From Cohnella thermotolerans DSM 17683 (GTDB taxonomy: Bacteria > Bacillota > Bacilli > Paenibacillales > Paenibacillaceae): a stretch of 52,742 nucleotides of DNA. The notes under the pieces were generated by a model. It did not search any database. It was not told the origin of the DNA and saw only the letters and a program-made list of their open reading frames with translations. How positions within the stretch are numbered: the first letter of the stretch is position 1; each line of letters opens with the position of its first letter. The stretch spans positions 1 to 52,742 of the forward strand of contig NZ_AUCP01000047.1 in assembly GCF_000429825.1 (NCBI RefSeq), written 5' to 3'. Positions 1 to 8,668 of the stretch are shown piece by piece. The position numbers and the translations under genes were made by a program.

Positions 1-2
1 AT

Positions 3-140
3 ATTACAGGGATCGCTAAAGTAATGGACACAGATACGTTATCAGGAGAATTTACGGCCAATTGGCCGTTTGTCTCGGTCATAGCATCATTTAGGTCCGT
101 TAACTTTTCCGGTAGCGATACAACCGGAACGATCAATTAG
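3..140 (+). CDS. C-terminal end of an unidentified protein (5' truncated by window)
   Basis: An open frame enters from the left edge and ends at a TAG, giving 45 residues rich in Thr, Ser, Gly and Phe with no recognisable motif. It is followed at once by a rho-independent terminator, which supports it being the real 3' end of a gene. I cannot assign a function from this tail. Confidence 0.45.
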   Translation: MTGIAKVMDTDTLSGEFTANWPFVSVIASFRSVNFSGSDTTGTIN

Positions 141-187
141 AGCCTGATTCGGCCTCTTGCATAGGAGGTTGTTGGGCTCTTTTTTCA
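139..187 (+). terminator. Rho-independent terminator
   Basis: AGAGCC pairs with GGCTCT about 30 nt downstream, followed by a T run. It overlaps the stop codon of the preceding open frame. Confidence 0.55.
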
Positions 188-249
188 TATCCCAAAATAG
201 GGCTTTTTGTTATGATGTCGCTATACGACATTCTCGAAAGGGGGCGGCT

Positions 250-881
250 ATGAAGCTAAAAGAGATTCTTGCCTGCTTCTTGGGGCGTGGACTGCATCTA
301 TAAATTCGTGGAGACAGAAGCTTCCTCCGCATTAGTCGTGGAGTTTCCCGGAGCCAACTATAGCGTTGAAAGACCGTTATTCCACTACATATGAAAAATC
401 GCCCTTCAGCTAGGAATGGACGTCTTGTCTCTTGAATACGGATACCAGGTTGCCCGCGCGAAACCTGAGTTTAACGACAACGACATCAATCATATCGTCG
501 CCGATCTCGAAGAAGCGTTCAAAACGTTGGATCTGAAAGACGGTCATTTTTAACGGCAAAAGTTTGGGAACCTATATTGCGGGATTGCTCGCTGAGAGAT
601 TGAACAGGAAAGTGGAGCACCTATTTTTAACGCCGATTAAGATGACCGTTCCGTTCATTCAAAAAAGCAACGGCCTGGTCATCACGGGGGATCGGGATCC
701 TTTGTTTACGAAAGAGGATAGAAGGCAAATTGAAACCGCAAGCATTCATTTGATCGAAGACGCGGATCACGGATTAGAGTCGCATGAATGGACAACCACG
801 CTTGCAATCATGCAAGATGTGCTTACCGAAGTTAACAAGTACTTTCTTAAATGTCTAGCGAAAGCCGAAGGCAGATCTTAA
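250..881 (+). pseudogene. Alpha/beta hydrolase remnant
   Basis: Several frames each carry part of a small alpha/beta hydrolase. The N-terminal part is broken by stops after the ATG at 250. A nucleophile-elbow-like NGKSLGT segment lies at about 552-572, and the last 105 residues are open with VITGDRDPLF and a final DADHGLE (acid and His region). At least two frame changes and in-frame stops mean no functional protein. The hydrolase assignment rests on motif order and is fairly safe; the substrate is unknown. Confidence 0.6.
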
Positions 882-932
882 CAACCTCCATGCCGGGCTT
901 GGAAAATGATGATAAGGGAGTGAAGCTGGCAA

Positions 933-1755
933 ATGGCAAACAAAGCGATCGCGTATCGGCGATTGTTCAACCAACGCATTGCCGGGGCGAAATCGGCGAC
1001 GCCTGAGGAGGCGATCCGCAGGTTGGGCGCCATGCAGGCGCAAGATGATTTGCAAGCGATATGGGCGATCGGCTGCCGCACGGAAGGCGCGCAGGCTGCG
1101 GACATCGAACAAGCTCTGGTCGATAAGAAGATCGTCCTCACCTGGGCGATGCGCGGTACGCTTCATTTTGTGCCGGCGGAAGATGTGAAATGGATGCTCA
1201 AGCTAGCGCCCCGCATGCTGGCCCAGAATAAACGGAGGCTGGAGCAGCTGGAAATTGACGCCAAACTTCTCGTGCATTCCGAATCTCTCATTCGCAGTGC
1301 TATGCAAGACAAAGGGAGGATAAGCCGTCCGGACCTGATGCAACTGCTGGAGAGCGCCGGCATCGGCACCAAAAACCAGCGCGGCTATCAATTGCTCTGG
1401 TTTGGCGCAGTCGGGGCTGATTTGTCTCGGGCCGATGGAAGGGAAGCAGCAAACGTTCATCCTGCTGGACGAATGGGTGCGGGAGGAGCGGGAGTTGTCC
1501 CGGGAGGCGTCTCTGGCAGAACTTGCCAAACGTTATTTTTCCGGCCACGGACCTGCAACGCTTCATGACTTCGCCTGGTGGTCGGGGCTTACGATCGGGG
1601 AGGCGAGGCAAGCCGTAGAGGCTGCGCAAGGAGCGCCCGATTCGGAAAAGATCGAAGGACGAGCATACTGGACGGGCAAAGAGGCCGCTTTCGAATTCGA
1701 GGATCGATCCGTCGTCTGTCTGTTGCCTGAATACGACGAATATTTGCTTGGTTGA
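933..1755 (+). pseudogene. Winged-helix DNA-binding protein (HTH_42/YcaQ-like), frameshifted and truncated
   Basis: The first frame (ATG 933, RBS GGGAGTGAAG) has the N-terminal features of this family: RRLFNQRI, LGAMQAQD and LTWAMRGTLHFV. Near 1400-1420 homology moves to another frame (FILLDEWV, GPATLHDFAWWSGLT, LLPEYDEYLLG). The normal protein continues past YDEYLLG; here it stops, and what follows is a transposase-like remnant on the other strand. One frameshift and loss of the C-terminus make it a pseudogene. The family relates to DNA glycosylases of the AlkX/YcaQ type. Confidence 0.65.
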
Positions 1756-1901
1756 GGATCGCCTTTAAGCTGATCCAAATAACGGTTAATGTGCTTCTTA
1801 TTCTCCGAGTAAGAATGAATGAGCGGGGATTGGACATTATTCCCGTCAATGGCAATGATTTCGAGCCTGTTCGTATCGATTTTCAATCCAGTGCACTCCA
1901 A
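1756..1901 (-). mobile_element. IS remnant (IS1182/IS5-like transposase fragment)
   Basis: Read on the minus strand, this encodes a fragment like IIAIDGNNVQSP followed by KKHINRYLDQLKGD, resembling the DDE segment around the first catalytic Asp in IS1182/IS5-type transposases. No ends or inverted repeats are visible. Its junction with the winged-helix gene suggests that an insertion cut that gene. The family assignment is tentative. Confidence 0.4.
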
Positions 1902-2019
1902 TCGAATTTTCCGGTAACATAGAGTTTACATGAATGTATGTATTTGGAACAGTAAAATTGTTGGACCGCCGAGACGGAGGCCGGGCAGGACATCCCCAAC
2001 AATTGCAATGGAGCCTACG

Positions 2020-2250
2020 ATGATCATTAACAAACAACAATTTTGCGTTAAGGGACTCAATTACATGGTAAGGTCGGCAATAGATGGAGAGACGGAAAAT
2101 TTAGATAGAGAACCGGGAGAGGGGTTCATAGTTATACCCGGATTTGAACGAATGATAAAAAATGATACGGAGCAACTGAGGAACCTGTTTTAAGTCGCAG
2201 AAGTTCATGATCGGCTCGTTAAAACAATCCATTACTCGGGCCGACTCCAA
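2020..2250 (+). pseudogene. GNAT acetyltransferase N-terminal remnant
   Basis: From ATG 2020 the frame reads MVRSAIDGETENL, then EGFI, GFERMIKNDTE and RNLF, then a stop, followed by a further matching segment VAEVHDRLV. This is the pattern of an N-acetyltransferase that normally continues with the acetyl-CoA site. The rest of the domain is absent, so it cannot be active. Confidence 0.45.
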
Positions 2251-2304
2251 TGGCATTAAGCATCACTCGGCCAAAAACGCAGGGAAGAGACGGAATATCT
2301 GTTC

Positions 2305-2673
2305 ATGAACTACGTTCCTAAACGTTCTGAACAGCAGATTTCGTTTTGTTTTAATTTTAGGGGAAATATACATTCCATTTGGTCCCGCGGTCATATCCGC
2401 GACCGGCGCGGGACGGAGGAAGAGCATGCCGTCTTTCGCCGGATTCACCACGCCAAATACGGCGTCGCGGGGCGGGGGAAGATCACCCGTAAAGACTTGA
2501 CTGAATACGCCTACGTGCTGGAGCTTGGGAAAATGGAATTGGTGGATGCCGTTTTTGAAAGGCCGATCGAGGGAGTGTTTGAAGATTTTCACTTCATAGG
2601 CAAACGCAAACACGGGGCAAACCCCTTCCCCATATACCTATTTATGCATGGACGAATGAAGGAGGAGACATGA
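2305..2673 (+). CDS. Hypothetical protein
   Basis: 122 codons, rich in charged and aromatic residues (RGHIRDRRGTEEEH, GKRKHG). I do not recognise a family. It abuts the methyltransferase start with no gap, and that gene's RBS lies inside its last codons, which supports translation of this frame. It has no strong RBS of its own, and a reverse-strand frame of similar length overlaps it. In this eroded stretch it may be a degraded gene. Confidence 0.3.
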   Translation: MNYVPKRSEQQISFCFNFRGNIHSIWSRGHIRDRRGTEEEHAVFRRIHHAKYGVAGRGKITRKDLTEYAYVLELGKMELVDAVFERPIEGVFEDFHFIGKRKHGANPFPIYLFMHGRMKEET

Positions 2674-3393
2674 ATGGAGTATATGGACCTGCTCTCGCGG
2701 CTGGGAGTGGCTTCCGCCCATCCGGGGGGATTCAAGGCGACCCAAAAGCTTTTGGACAAAGCCCTGGGGCAAGGCGATTTGCGGATTCTGGAAGTGGGAT
2801 GCGGTACGGGCAAAACGGCTTGTTATCTTGCGGGCCAAGGGTTCCGTGTAACTGCGCTTGACAGGCATCCGCTGATGCTTGAAAAGGCAAAGAAGCGGGC
2901 CGAAAAAGAAGGGATCACCGACATCGAATGGGTTCAGGGCGACGTGCAGGAACTCCCCTTCGACAACGAATCGTTTGACGTCGTTTATGCGGAATCCGTC
3001 ACCATCTTTACCGATATACCCAAGTCGTTGGAAGAATATTATCGGGTTTTAAAACCGGGAGGCCGGCTGATTGATCGCGAGATCGTTCTTTATTCGGAAA
3101 TCCCGGAGCCGCCCCGCCAAGAAATTATGGACTTTTTCAAATTCGACAAAATTCCGTCGGTGGATGAGTGGCTCGTTGATCTGCGCCAAGCCGGATTTCA
3201 ATGCGAACGTCCCAACCTCGATGAATTCCGGAGTCACGAACATTCCATCGATCCGAGCGAAATCCAGGAGCTGGATCTTACCATGCTGTTCGACCCGGAA
3301 ATCGGACTCGGAATTATGAAATATGCCGATTTGATGCTGGCCCAGGAGCCCTACTTCAGGGTCGGCGATTATATCGCATGGAAGACCGGGTAA
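2674..3393 (+). CDS. Class I SAM-dependent methyltransferase
   Basis: 239 residues. The Rossmann-fold SAM site is clear: motif I ILEVGCGTGKTA (about residues 38-49), an acidic ribose-binding position in VTALDRHP, then GDVQELPFD and the post-motif LKPGGRLI. This is the Methyltransf_11/UbiE type of small-molecule methyltransferase. The RBS AAGGAGG lies 10 nt before the ATG. The acceptor cannot be told from sequence. It is one of the few intact genes in the first 5 kb. Confidence 0.85.
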   Translation: MEYMDLLSRLGVASAHPGGFKATQKLLDKALGQGDLRILEVGCGTGKTACYLAGQGFRVTALDRHPLMLEKAKKRAEKEGITDIEWVQGDVQELPFDNESFDVVYAESVTIFTDIPKSLEEYYRVLKPGGRLIDREIVLYSEIPEPPRQEIMDFFKFDKIPSVDEWLVDLRQAGFQCERPNLDEFRSHEHSIDPSEIQELDLTMLFDPEIGLGIMKYADLMLAQEPYFRVGDYIAWKTG

Positions 3394-3496
3394 TTTTGAC
3401 AACCGGAACAAACGTACAGACCTTACAGCCGCCCCCTCATATCATGGCAGAGCGATGAGAAATCACAATATTCATAAGGATGGAGGATGACAAACA

Positions 3497-3601
3497 ATGA
3501 GTGCCGGAGTTGGCGGATTCGGTTTCGGCGGCGGTGCAGCGTTTGTATTGGTGCTGTTCATTCTTCTGGTGATCATTCTGGCTGGCGGTATATTTATCTA
3601 A
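3497..3601 (+). CDS. YjcZ-family microprotein
   Basis: 34 residues: a Gly-rich head (SAGVGGFGFGGGAAF) and one hydrophobic helix ([15 protein letters not shown]). This is the signature of YjcZ/SscA-type small proteins of spore formers, several of which are linked to sporulation. A TGGAGGATG RBS precedes the ATG and a terminator follows. Two more intact copies lie near 15.1 and 15.8 kb. Confidence 0.8.
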   Translation: MSAGVGGFGFGGGAAFVLVLFILLVIILAGGIFI

Positions 3602-3634
3602 TGGATAGCCAGCCCAGGGCTAATGTTATGTTAT

Positions 3635-3668
3635 TGGCCGATCAGCGTTTGCTGTTCGGCCATTTTTG
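3635..3668 (+). terminator. Rho-independent terminator after yjcZ
   Basis: TGGCCGA at 3635-3641 pairs with TCGGCCA at 3656-3662, followed by TTTTT. Confidence 0.75.
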
Positions 3669-3756
3669 TTTCGGTGGCGAAACGACGATCCGCGGCTTGT
3701 CCGCTGCACATACCCCTTGGTATAGAAACGATTCTCACGACCAAAGGGCATTCGTA

Positions 3757-4212
3757 TTAAATTTTTAAGCCCCCTAAAAGCGGCACGATGGTTCGCAGCA
3801 TGCCGAATCCTATCTTGAGTATCGGCCAAAATTTACCAGCTATACCCAACATTCCTAGAATCCCGCCCCCGGCCTTTACCGGCGTTTTCGGGCCTGCGGG
3901 TACCCCACCGGCACCTCCTGGACGAAAGCCGAACAGGCCGTCTTCCCAGCCTCCACCGAATAGGGAAGCGGGCGCTGCGGGCGCCTGGGGAAAGAACCCG
4001 TTTAATTTTGCTTTTTCTGCCGACTGCACGAAAGACGAATTCACTTTACCGCGGCCTTTTTTTCCGGACAGGGTAAGCTCCCGATTTTCAACTTCGGTTA
4101 TCACACCTACATAAAAGCTCCCGTCTTTCAATACGATACAGACGGGCTGGCCCATCCATCGTTTGGCGTCTTCGATAACCATTCTGGACTTTGAGGTCAC
4201 GATTCCGGTCAC
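3757..4212 (-). CDS. Hypothetical protein, LSm-like N-terminus and Gly/Pro-rich tail
   Basis: About 150 residues. The first third (WMGQPVCIVLKDGSFYVGVI then ELTLSG) looks like a short beta-barrel of the LSm/SH3 kind. The rest is Gly-, Pro- and Ala-rich and ends in a hydrophobic segment (FGMLRTIVPLLGGLKI). The start is uncertain: GTG at 4212 has its RBS too close, while GTG at 4200 has AAGGAAGG at better spacing. It sits between two yjcZ genes, so a spore-surface role is possible, but that is only context. Confidence 0.55.
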   Translation of the reverse strand: MTGIVTSKSRMVIEDAKRWMGQPVCIVLKDGSFYVGVITEVENRELTLSGKKGRGKVNSSFVQSAEKAKLNGFFPQAPAAPASLFGGGWEDGLFGFRPGGAGGVPAGPKTPVKAGGGILGMLGIAGKFWPILKIGFGMLRTIVPLLGGLKI

Positions 4213-4362
4213 CTTCCTTTTGAAATATGATTCAGTTTATTCAAGCGGCAGTCGCTTCGCTTGTACGCTTAGGGATCAGTACACATATGCAGATTATTTG
4301 GCCATAGAGAACAAATGTACAATCCATTTGCCTCCTACGCATCTTAACAGTGTGATTGACTC

Positions 4363-4425
4363 ATGATGAGTGCCGGAGTAGGTTATGGCGGTGGTGGCGC
4401 TGCATTTGTCCTTCATTTTGGAAGT
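4363..4425 (+). pseudogene. YjcZ-family remnant
   Basis: The frame starts MMSAGVGYGGGGAAFVL, the same head as the intact YjcZ at 3497, then leaves the family sequence before the hydrophobic helix and runs on as unrelated sequence. It has no good RBS. Confidence 0.6.
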
Positions 4426-4485
4426 TTCCGAGGCTCCGGAAGGGGAGTAAAACGGATGGGTTATCGTCTTTTTCGGCTCGCGCGG

Positions 4486-4980
4486 CTATTCCGAATATTT
4501 CTTTTTAAAATGGCTGAGCGCCAGAAGCGGCCAAATGTACCGATAGCTATGATAATAGGAATAAAAAAACCCCGGAAGACCCGCTCCTGTAGGATATTTG
4601 GTTTTCCCATTTTCCTCATGCAATAGACTTATCAATCTCTGGATGCCTTTCTTGATTTCGGGCACGGGCCTAGCATGAACGGCAATCAGGGCGTCCAGCG
4701 CCCAAGCGGTTTGAGAAGGCGTGCTTGCTCCGAGTGGGGTATACTGCATAACCCGATCGCTGTTGCAGGATTCTCCCCACCCTCCATCAAACCCTATGGA
4801 TGCCAACCCCGTTATGGCGGCCCATGTGCCATAGATGTAGCATACTCCCCAACGTCCATACCTGCGCCTGCCATTCCAATAATTGATCCGTCAATCGTCC
4901 GATTTTCCCATTTACTTGATCTGAAACATTCATTGACCGTCATCCCTTTCTGGCGAAGAGTAAAATTCGCGCGTTGAAAT
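4486..4980 (-). pseudogene. Squalene-hopene/sporulenol cyclase, C-terminal remnant
   Basis: The minus strand encodes the end of a triterpene cyclase: ASIGFDGGWGESC, TPSQTAWALDAL and FYSYYHSYRYIWPLLAL are family hallmarks (a QW-type repeat and the C-terminal tail). Farther upstream, in another frame, RRRYGRWGVCYIYGTWAA continues the homology, so there is a frameshift near 4810-4900. Roughly the first 80 percent of the usual 600-plus residues is missing. In Bacillus the homologue makes sporulenol; the organism has lost this copy. Confidence 0.7.
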
Positions 4981-5077
4981 TTATGAAATGTAAACGATTG
5001 ACCAACACAAGGAGACATGCAGATACATATTTCTAAAGACATAGCCGAACAGGTTTGTTGATTTTGGGAGGAAAGGG

Positions 5078-5983
5078 ATGACTTCAATGAAGAAATCGAC
5101 CCAATTAAAGCGATTGATCCAGTCACCGAAAACGGAATATATGATGGAAGCTCATAACGGTTTATCCGCGAAGATCGTTGAAGAGGCCGGATTTAAAGGG
5201 ATTTGGGCCAGCGGACTTTCGATTTCCGCTTCCATGGGCGTAAGGGACAACAATGAAGCCTCTTGGACGCAGGTGCTGGAGGTTTTGGAGTTTATGAGCG
5301 ATGCAACCCGGATCCCGATTTTGTTGGATGGAGATACGGGATACGGAAACTTCAACAACGCAAGACGATTAGTGAAAAAATTGGAGCAACGCCAGATTGC
5401 AGGGGTGTGCATCGAAGATAAACAGTTTCCCAAAACAAACTCTTTTATCCGGGGAGAAGCGCAGCCTCTCGCCCCGATCGATGAATTTTGCGGCAAGATC
5501 AAAGCGATGAAAGATACCCAACAAGATGAGGATTTTGTGGTCGTGGCGAGAGTGGAGGCTTTTATCGCGGGCTGGGGAATGGAGGAAATGCTGAAAAGAG
5601 CGGAGGCTTACCGTCAAGCGGGCGCGGACGCCATCCTGGCACACAGCAAAAGATCGGATATGACCGAGATCGAATCGTTCGTGAAAGAATGGAGCGGCAG
5701 ACTTCCGGTTATGATTGTCCCCACCAAGTATTATCGAACGCCCAAAAATCGTTTTCATGAATTGGGAATCGATATGGTGATTTGGGCCAATCACAATTTA
5801 AGGGCATCGGTGAGCGCCATGCAAAATATAAGCAAAAGATTGTACCAGGAGGAAAGTCTCATTCAAATCGAAAACTGCGTGTCCCCTCTCGAAGAAATTT
5901 TCCGGCTGCAAAACGCGGAGGAACTTCTATCGGCTGAAGACAAGTACCTTGCCGCCCTATCTGTGGAAAAAGAAAGCGAATAG
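5078..5983 (+). CDS. pepM: Phosphoenolpyruvate mutase (PEP phosphomutase)
   Basis: 301 residues, ICL/PEPM superfamily barrel. PEP mutase forms the C-P bond, converting phosphoenolpyruvate to phosphonopyruvate, the entry step of nearly all phosphonate biosynthesis. The diagnostic EDKxFPKxNS motif is intact ([10 protein letters not shown], residues 113-122), as are [10 protein letters not shown] (41-50) and LDGDTGYG (83-90) for Mg-PEP binding; isocitrate lyases and carboxyvinyl-phosphonate-type relatives lack that motif. The RBS GGGAGG is well placed before ATG 5078. A strong terminator follows, so it may be transcribed apart from the phosphonate operon that starts 220 nt later. Confidence 0.92.
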   Translation: MTSMKKSTQLKRLIQSPKTEYMMEAHNGLSAKIVEEAGFKGIWASGLSISASMGVRDNNEASWTQVLEVLEFMSDATRIPILLDGDTGYGNFNNARRLVKKLEQRQIAGVCIEDKQFPKTNSFIRGEAQPLAPIDEFCGKIKAMKDTQQDEDFVVVARVEAFIAGWGMEEMLKRAEAYRQAGADAILAHSKRSDMTEIESFVKEWSGRLPVMIVPTKYYRTPKNRFHELGIDMVIWANHNLRASVSAMQNISKRLYQEESLIQIENCVSPLEEIFRLQNAEELLSAEDKYLAALSVEKESE

Positions 5984-6012
5984 GGTGCCATACGGTTGGT
6001 CAGACATGGGTG

Positions 6013-6049
6013 AATACCATGCCGGACTTTAAAGGCATGGTATTTTTTA
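6013..6049 (+). terminator. Rho-independent terminator after pepM
   Basis: AATACCATGCC (6013-6023) pairs perfectly with GGCATGGTATT (6034-6044), followed by TTTTT. It separates pepM from the aminomutase operon. Confidence 0.85.
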
Positions 6050-6199
6050 TATTCTCGGAGTGAACTCGCGGATTTCTTGGCTTTTCCGCATTTAACCAAC
6101 ACATGAATATCCAAGACCGCATTAACTAACTACAAATTCGCAGGAAAGTATGGCGTCGGAGAAAGATCCACATGCGCTTGAGAGGAGAATCGACTGATC

Positions 6200-7378
6200 A
6201 TGCAAGTGAAATATTCCACCAATCTGGACGAGTTGCCGTGGCTGACCGAGAGTGAGAAGGCTGCTTTGAAGCATGTAACCGAAAAATTTGTTTTTCGGCT
6301 TAACGACTATTATTTGCAGTTGATTGACTGGTCGAATCCGAATGACCCTATCCGAAAACTCGTGATCCCCAATGTGAACGAACTTCAAGAGTACGGCCGA
6401 TGGGACGCTTCCGACGAAGACACGAACTACGTGGTAAAAGGATGCCAGCATAAATACCGGACGACCGCGTTGCTGCTCGTCTCTGAAGTATGCGGGTCCT
6501 ATTGCAGATTTTGCTTTCGTAAACGCTTGTTCCGCACGGACGTGAAAGAGGCGATGCCTGACGTGCAAGACGGAATCGAATATATCGCGAGAACGCCTGA
6601 AATCAACAATGTTCTGCTGACCGGCGGCGACCCGTTCATCCTGGCGACCAGCAAAATTCGCAATCTGTTGGAAACCCTAAGGTCGATCGAGCACGTCAAA
6701 ATTATCCGAATCGGCTCGAAGATGCCTGTCTTCAACCCCATGAGAATCTATGAAGACGAGCAGCTCCTTGATGCGATCCGGACCTATTCCACGGAAGAGA
6801 AACGGATCTATATCATGGCGCATGTGAACCACTCCAAAGAGATCACGCCGGAAGCCAAAAGATGTTTCAAGGCGCTTCACGACGCCGGAGCGATCGTCGT
6901 GAATCAGACGCCTGTGTTGAAAGGAATCAACGATGACCCTGCAGTTCTCGGCGAATTGCTGGATCGGCTTTCATGGGCAGGCGTTACGCCTTATTACTTT
7001 TTTGTAAACAGACCCGTCGCGGGCAACAGGGGATTCGTGCTTACGCTGGAAGAAGTGTATCGAATCGTGGAAAAAGCCAAATCCAGAACATCCGGCTTAG
7101 GCAAACGAGTGAAGCTTTGCATGAGTCATACATCGGGCAAAATTGAAATCCTCGCCATCGAGAACGGCAAAGCTTATTTAAAGTATCATCAATCGCGTGA
7201 CGGAGAGTATGGAAAACTCATGATTTTGGACTGTCCTCTAGAAGCCGCCTGGTTTGACGATCTGCCGGGAAACGAAAAATATTGGCACAGACCGGCCAAG
7301 AAAACAACGGACGTGATATCCGTCAACGAAATGCCGGATATGCCGCAGAAAAAAACCATAAATGAACTCTTGAGGTGA
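6200..7378 (+). CDS. KamA-family radical SAM amino acid aminomutase
   Basis: 392 residues. The radical SAM cluster motif is Cx3Cx2C at C98, C102 and C105 (CGSYCRFC), followed by R107, which matches the carboxylate-binding Arg of lysine 2,3-aminomutase. GGDPF (142-146) is present, and TSGK (K314) fits the PLP-lysine position. By my alignment the two aspartates that hold the lysine side-chain amine are replaced (R271 and about M308), so lysine is an unlikely substrate; glutamate or another acidic or phosphonate amino acid is conceivable. Family members move an alpha-amino group to the beta carbon using SAM, 4Fe-4S and PLP. It is the first gene of the operon; the next starts 6 nt later. Confidence 0.8.
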   Translation: MQVKYSTNLDELPWLTESEKAALKHVTEKFVFRLNDYYLQLIDWSNPNDPIRKLVIPNVNELQEYGRWDASDEDTNYVVKGCQHKYRTTALLLVSEVCGSYCRFCFRKRLFRTDVKEAMPDVQDGIEYIARTPEINNVLLTGGDPFILATSKIRNLLETLRSIEHVKIIRIGSKMPVFNPMRIYEDEQLLDAIRTYSTEEKRIYIMAHVNHSKEITPEAKRCFKALHDAGAIVVNQTPVLKGINDDPAVLGELLDRLSWAGVTPYYFFVNRPVAGNRGFVLTLEEVYRIVEKAKSRTSGLGKRVKLCMSHTSGKIEILAIENGKAYLKYHQSRDGEYGKLMILDCPLEAAWFDDLPGNEKYWHRPAKKTTDVISVNEMPDMPQKKTINELLR

Positions 7379-7384
7379 ATCGGA

Positions 7385-8668
7385 ATGTACCGTTCATACA
7401 GATCTTCTTCGGCTTCACGTCCGATCGTCGGCGTGTATCTAAGCAACAGATCCATACCGTTAAAACATATGGGAAGATATTACAGACTCAAAAAGCTTGT
7501 GGAAGCAAACATGGAAGCAGGCACGACGCTGATTTTCTTTACCGCTGAAGATGTAAATTTTTCTAAGAGACAAATCGCTGGCACATCCTTCGATTACAAG
7601 GAAAAAAAGTGGACGAAGAAATCGTTCCCTTTTCCGGACGTCATTTATGTCCGGGGAGGAGGAGATGGAACTGCCGACCTTCTAGAAAAATTCGATGGCT
7701 TGGGAATTAAAAGAATCAATCCGATCCATGCCTTTAACAAGAGCGATTTATATCAGCACTTGAATCAGGACCAGAACGTACGTCCTCATTTGCCTCCAAC
7801 TGTAAATGTCGAAAAATGGAGCGATATGGAAAGCTCGCTTCTCAAGTTCAGGCATGCGTATGTGAAAGCCCATCGTGGCAGGAAAGGGCTGCAGGTGATG
7901 CGCGTTGAACGCTTGCCAAATGATACCGGTTATCTATACAGTTATTCGATTATCGGGAAATTGGTTCGCGGGAAAGCAATCAATATGGAAAGCTTGCTCA
8001 AAACAATCAGAGCTTTTTTCGGGGATAAGAAAGTGATTGTACAGCGAGCGATCGATCTGGTGAAAATCAAAAACAACCGTCTTGTCGATTTTCGGGCCGA
8101 AGTGCAAAGAAATAAACAAAACGATATCGACATTGTCGGCATTTGCGCGCGGGTAGGCAGGCCCAATTCCCCCATTACCACCCATTCGTCCGCTTACCGG
8201 TATGACGTTTATCTTCCTAAGTTATTTCCCCGTTATACCGCTCAAAAATTGAATGTCTTGAAAAGCAACATCCAAGATTTCTTGCACAAGGTCTATGCAA
8301 GCGTGGAGAAAAAATACGGAGAATTCGGGGAAATCGGCATTGACTTCGCCGTGGATAAAAAAGGGAAGATATGGCTGATCGAATGCAACGCCCAATCGGC
8401 AAAAGTTTCCATCGTCAAGGCTTATGGAGCGAAAGCGCAGCGCGTTTTTTTGAACCCGTTGGAGTATGCGAGGACGATCGTCAATACCAACAGATATCCG
8501 CTGTTCAACCCAAGGAGCCGAAGTTCCCGCACAGCCGAAGCAACAGAAGCAGTCACAGCAGCAGAAGCAGTCCGAGAAGCACGCAAGGCAGTTGGCGTTA
8601 GGAAGGTGCGAATCATCGATGATCAACACCAAAAGTTTCGGGAAAGAATTGAAGAAACTGGGCTTTGA
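7385..8668 (+). CDS. YheC/YheD-family ATP-grasp protein (long form)
   Basis: 427 residues. The N-terminal 110 or so (RPIVGVYLSNRSI, FPDVIYVRGGG) match the lead domain of YheC/YheD, known in Bacillus as endospore coat-associated proteins. An ATP-grasp fold follows: KAHRGRKGLQVMRV (nucleotide lysine and Gly loop), VIVQRAIDL, then the metal-ligand end EIGIDFAVDKKGKIWLIECN. ATP-grasp enzymes usually join a carboxylate to an amine via acyl-phosphate. The C-terminus is an odd Ala/Glu/Arg tail (TAEATEAVTAAEAV) coded by a CAG/AAG-rich repetitive stretch that overlaps the next gene by 50 nt. GAGGTGA overlapping the kamA stop serves as RBS. Confidence 0.8.
   Translation: MYRSYRSSSASRPIVGVYLSNRSIPLKHMGRYYRLKKLVEANMEAGTTLIFFTAEDVNFSKRQIAGTSFDYKEKKWTKKSFPFPDVIYVRGGGDGTADLLEKFDGLGIKRINPIHAFNKSDLYQHLNQDQNVRPHLPPTVNVEKWSDMESSLLKFRHAYVKAHRGRKGLQVMRVERLPNDTGYLYSYSIIGKLVRGKAINMESLLKTIRAFFGDKKVIVQRAIDLVKIKNNRLVDFRAEVQRNKQNDIDIVGICARVGRPNSPITTHSSAYRYDVYLPKLFPRYTAQKLNVLKSNIQDFLHKVYASVEKKYGEFGEIGIDFAVDKKGKIWLIECNAQSAKVSIVKAYGAKAQRVFLNPLEYARTIVNTNRYPLFNPRSRSSRTAEATEAVTAAEAVREARKAVGVRKVRIIDDQHQKFRERIEETGL

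Noticed and set aside
5000..5077. Sigma-K type promoter before pepM (CATATTTCTA)
   Set aside because: The -10 spacing is off by one and the -35 AC is too common to count; sporulation control of pepM stays unproven.
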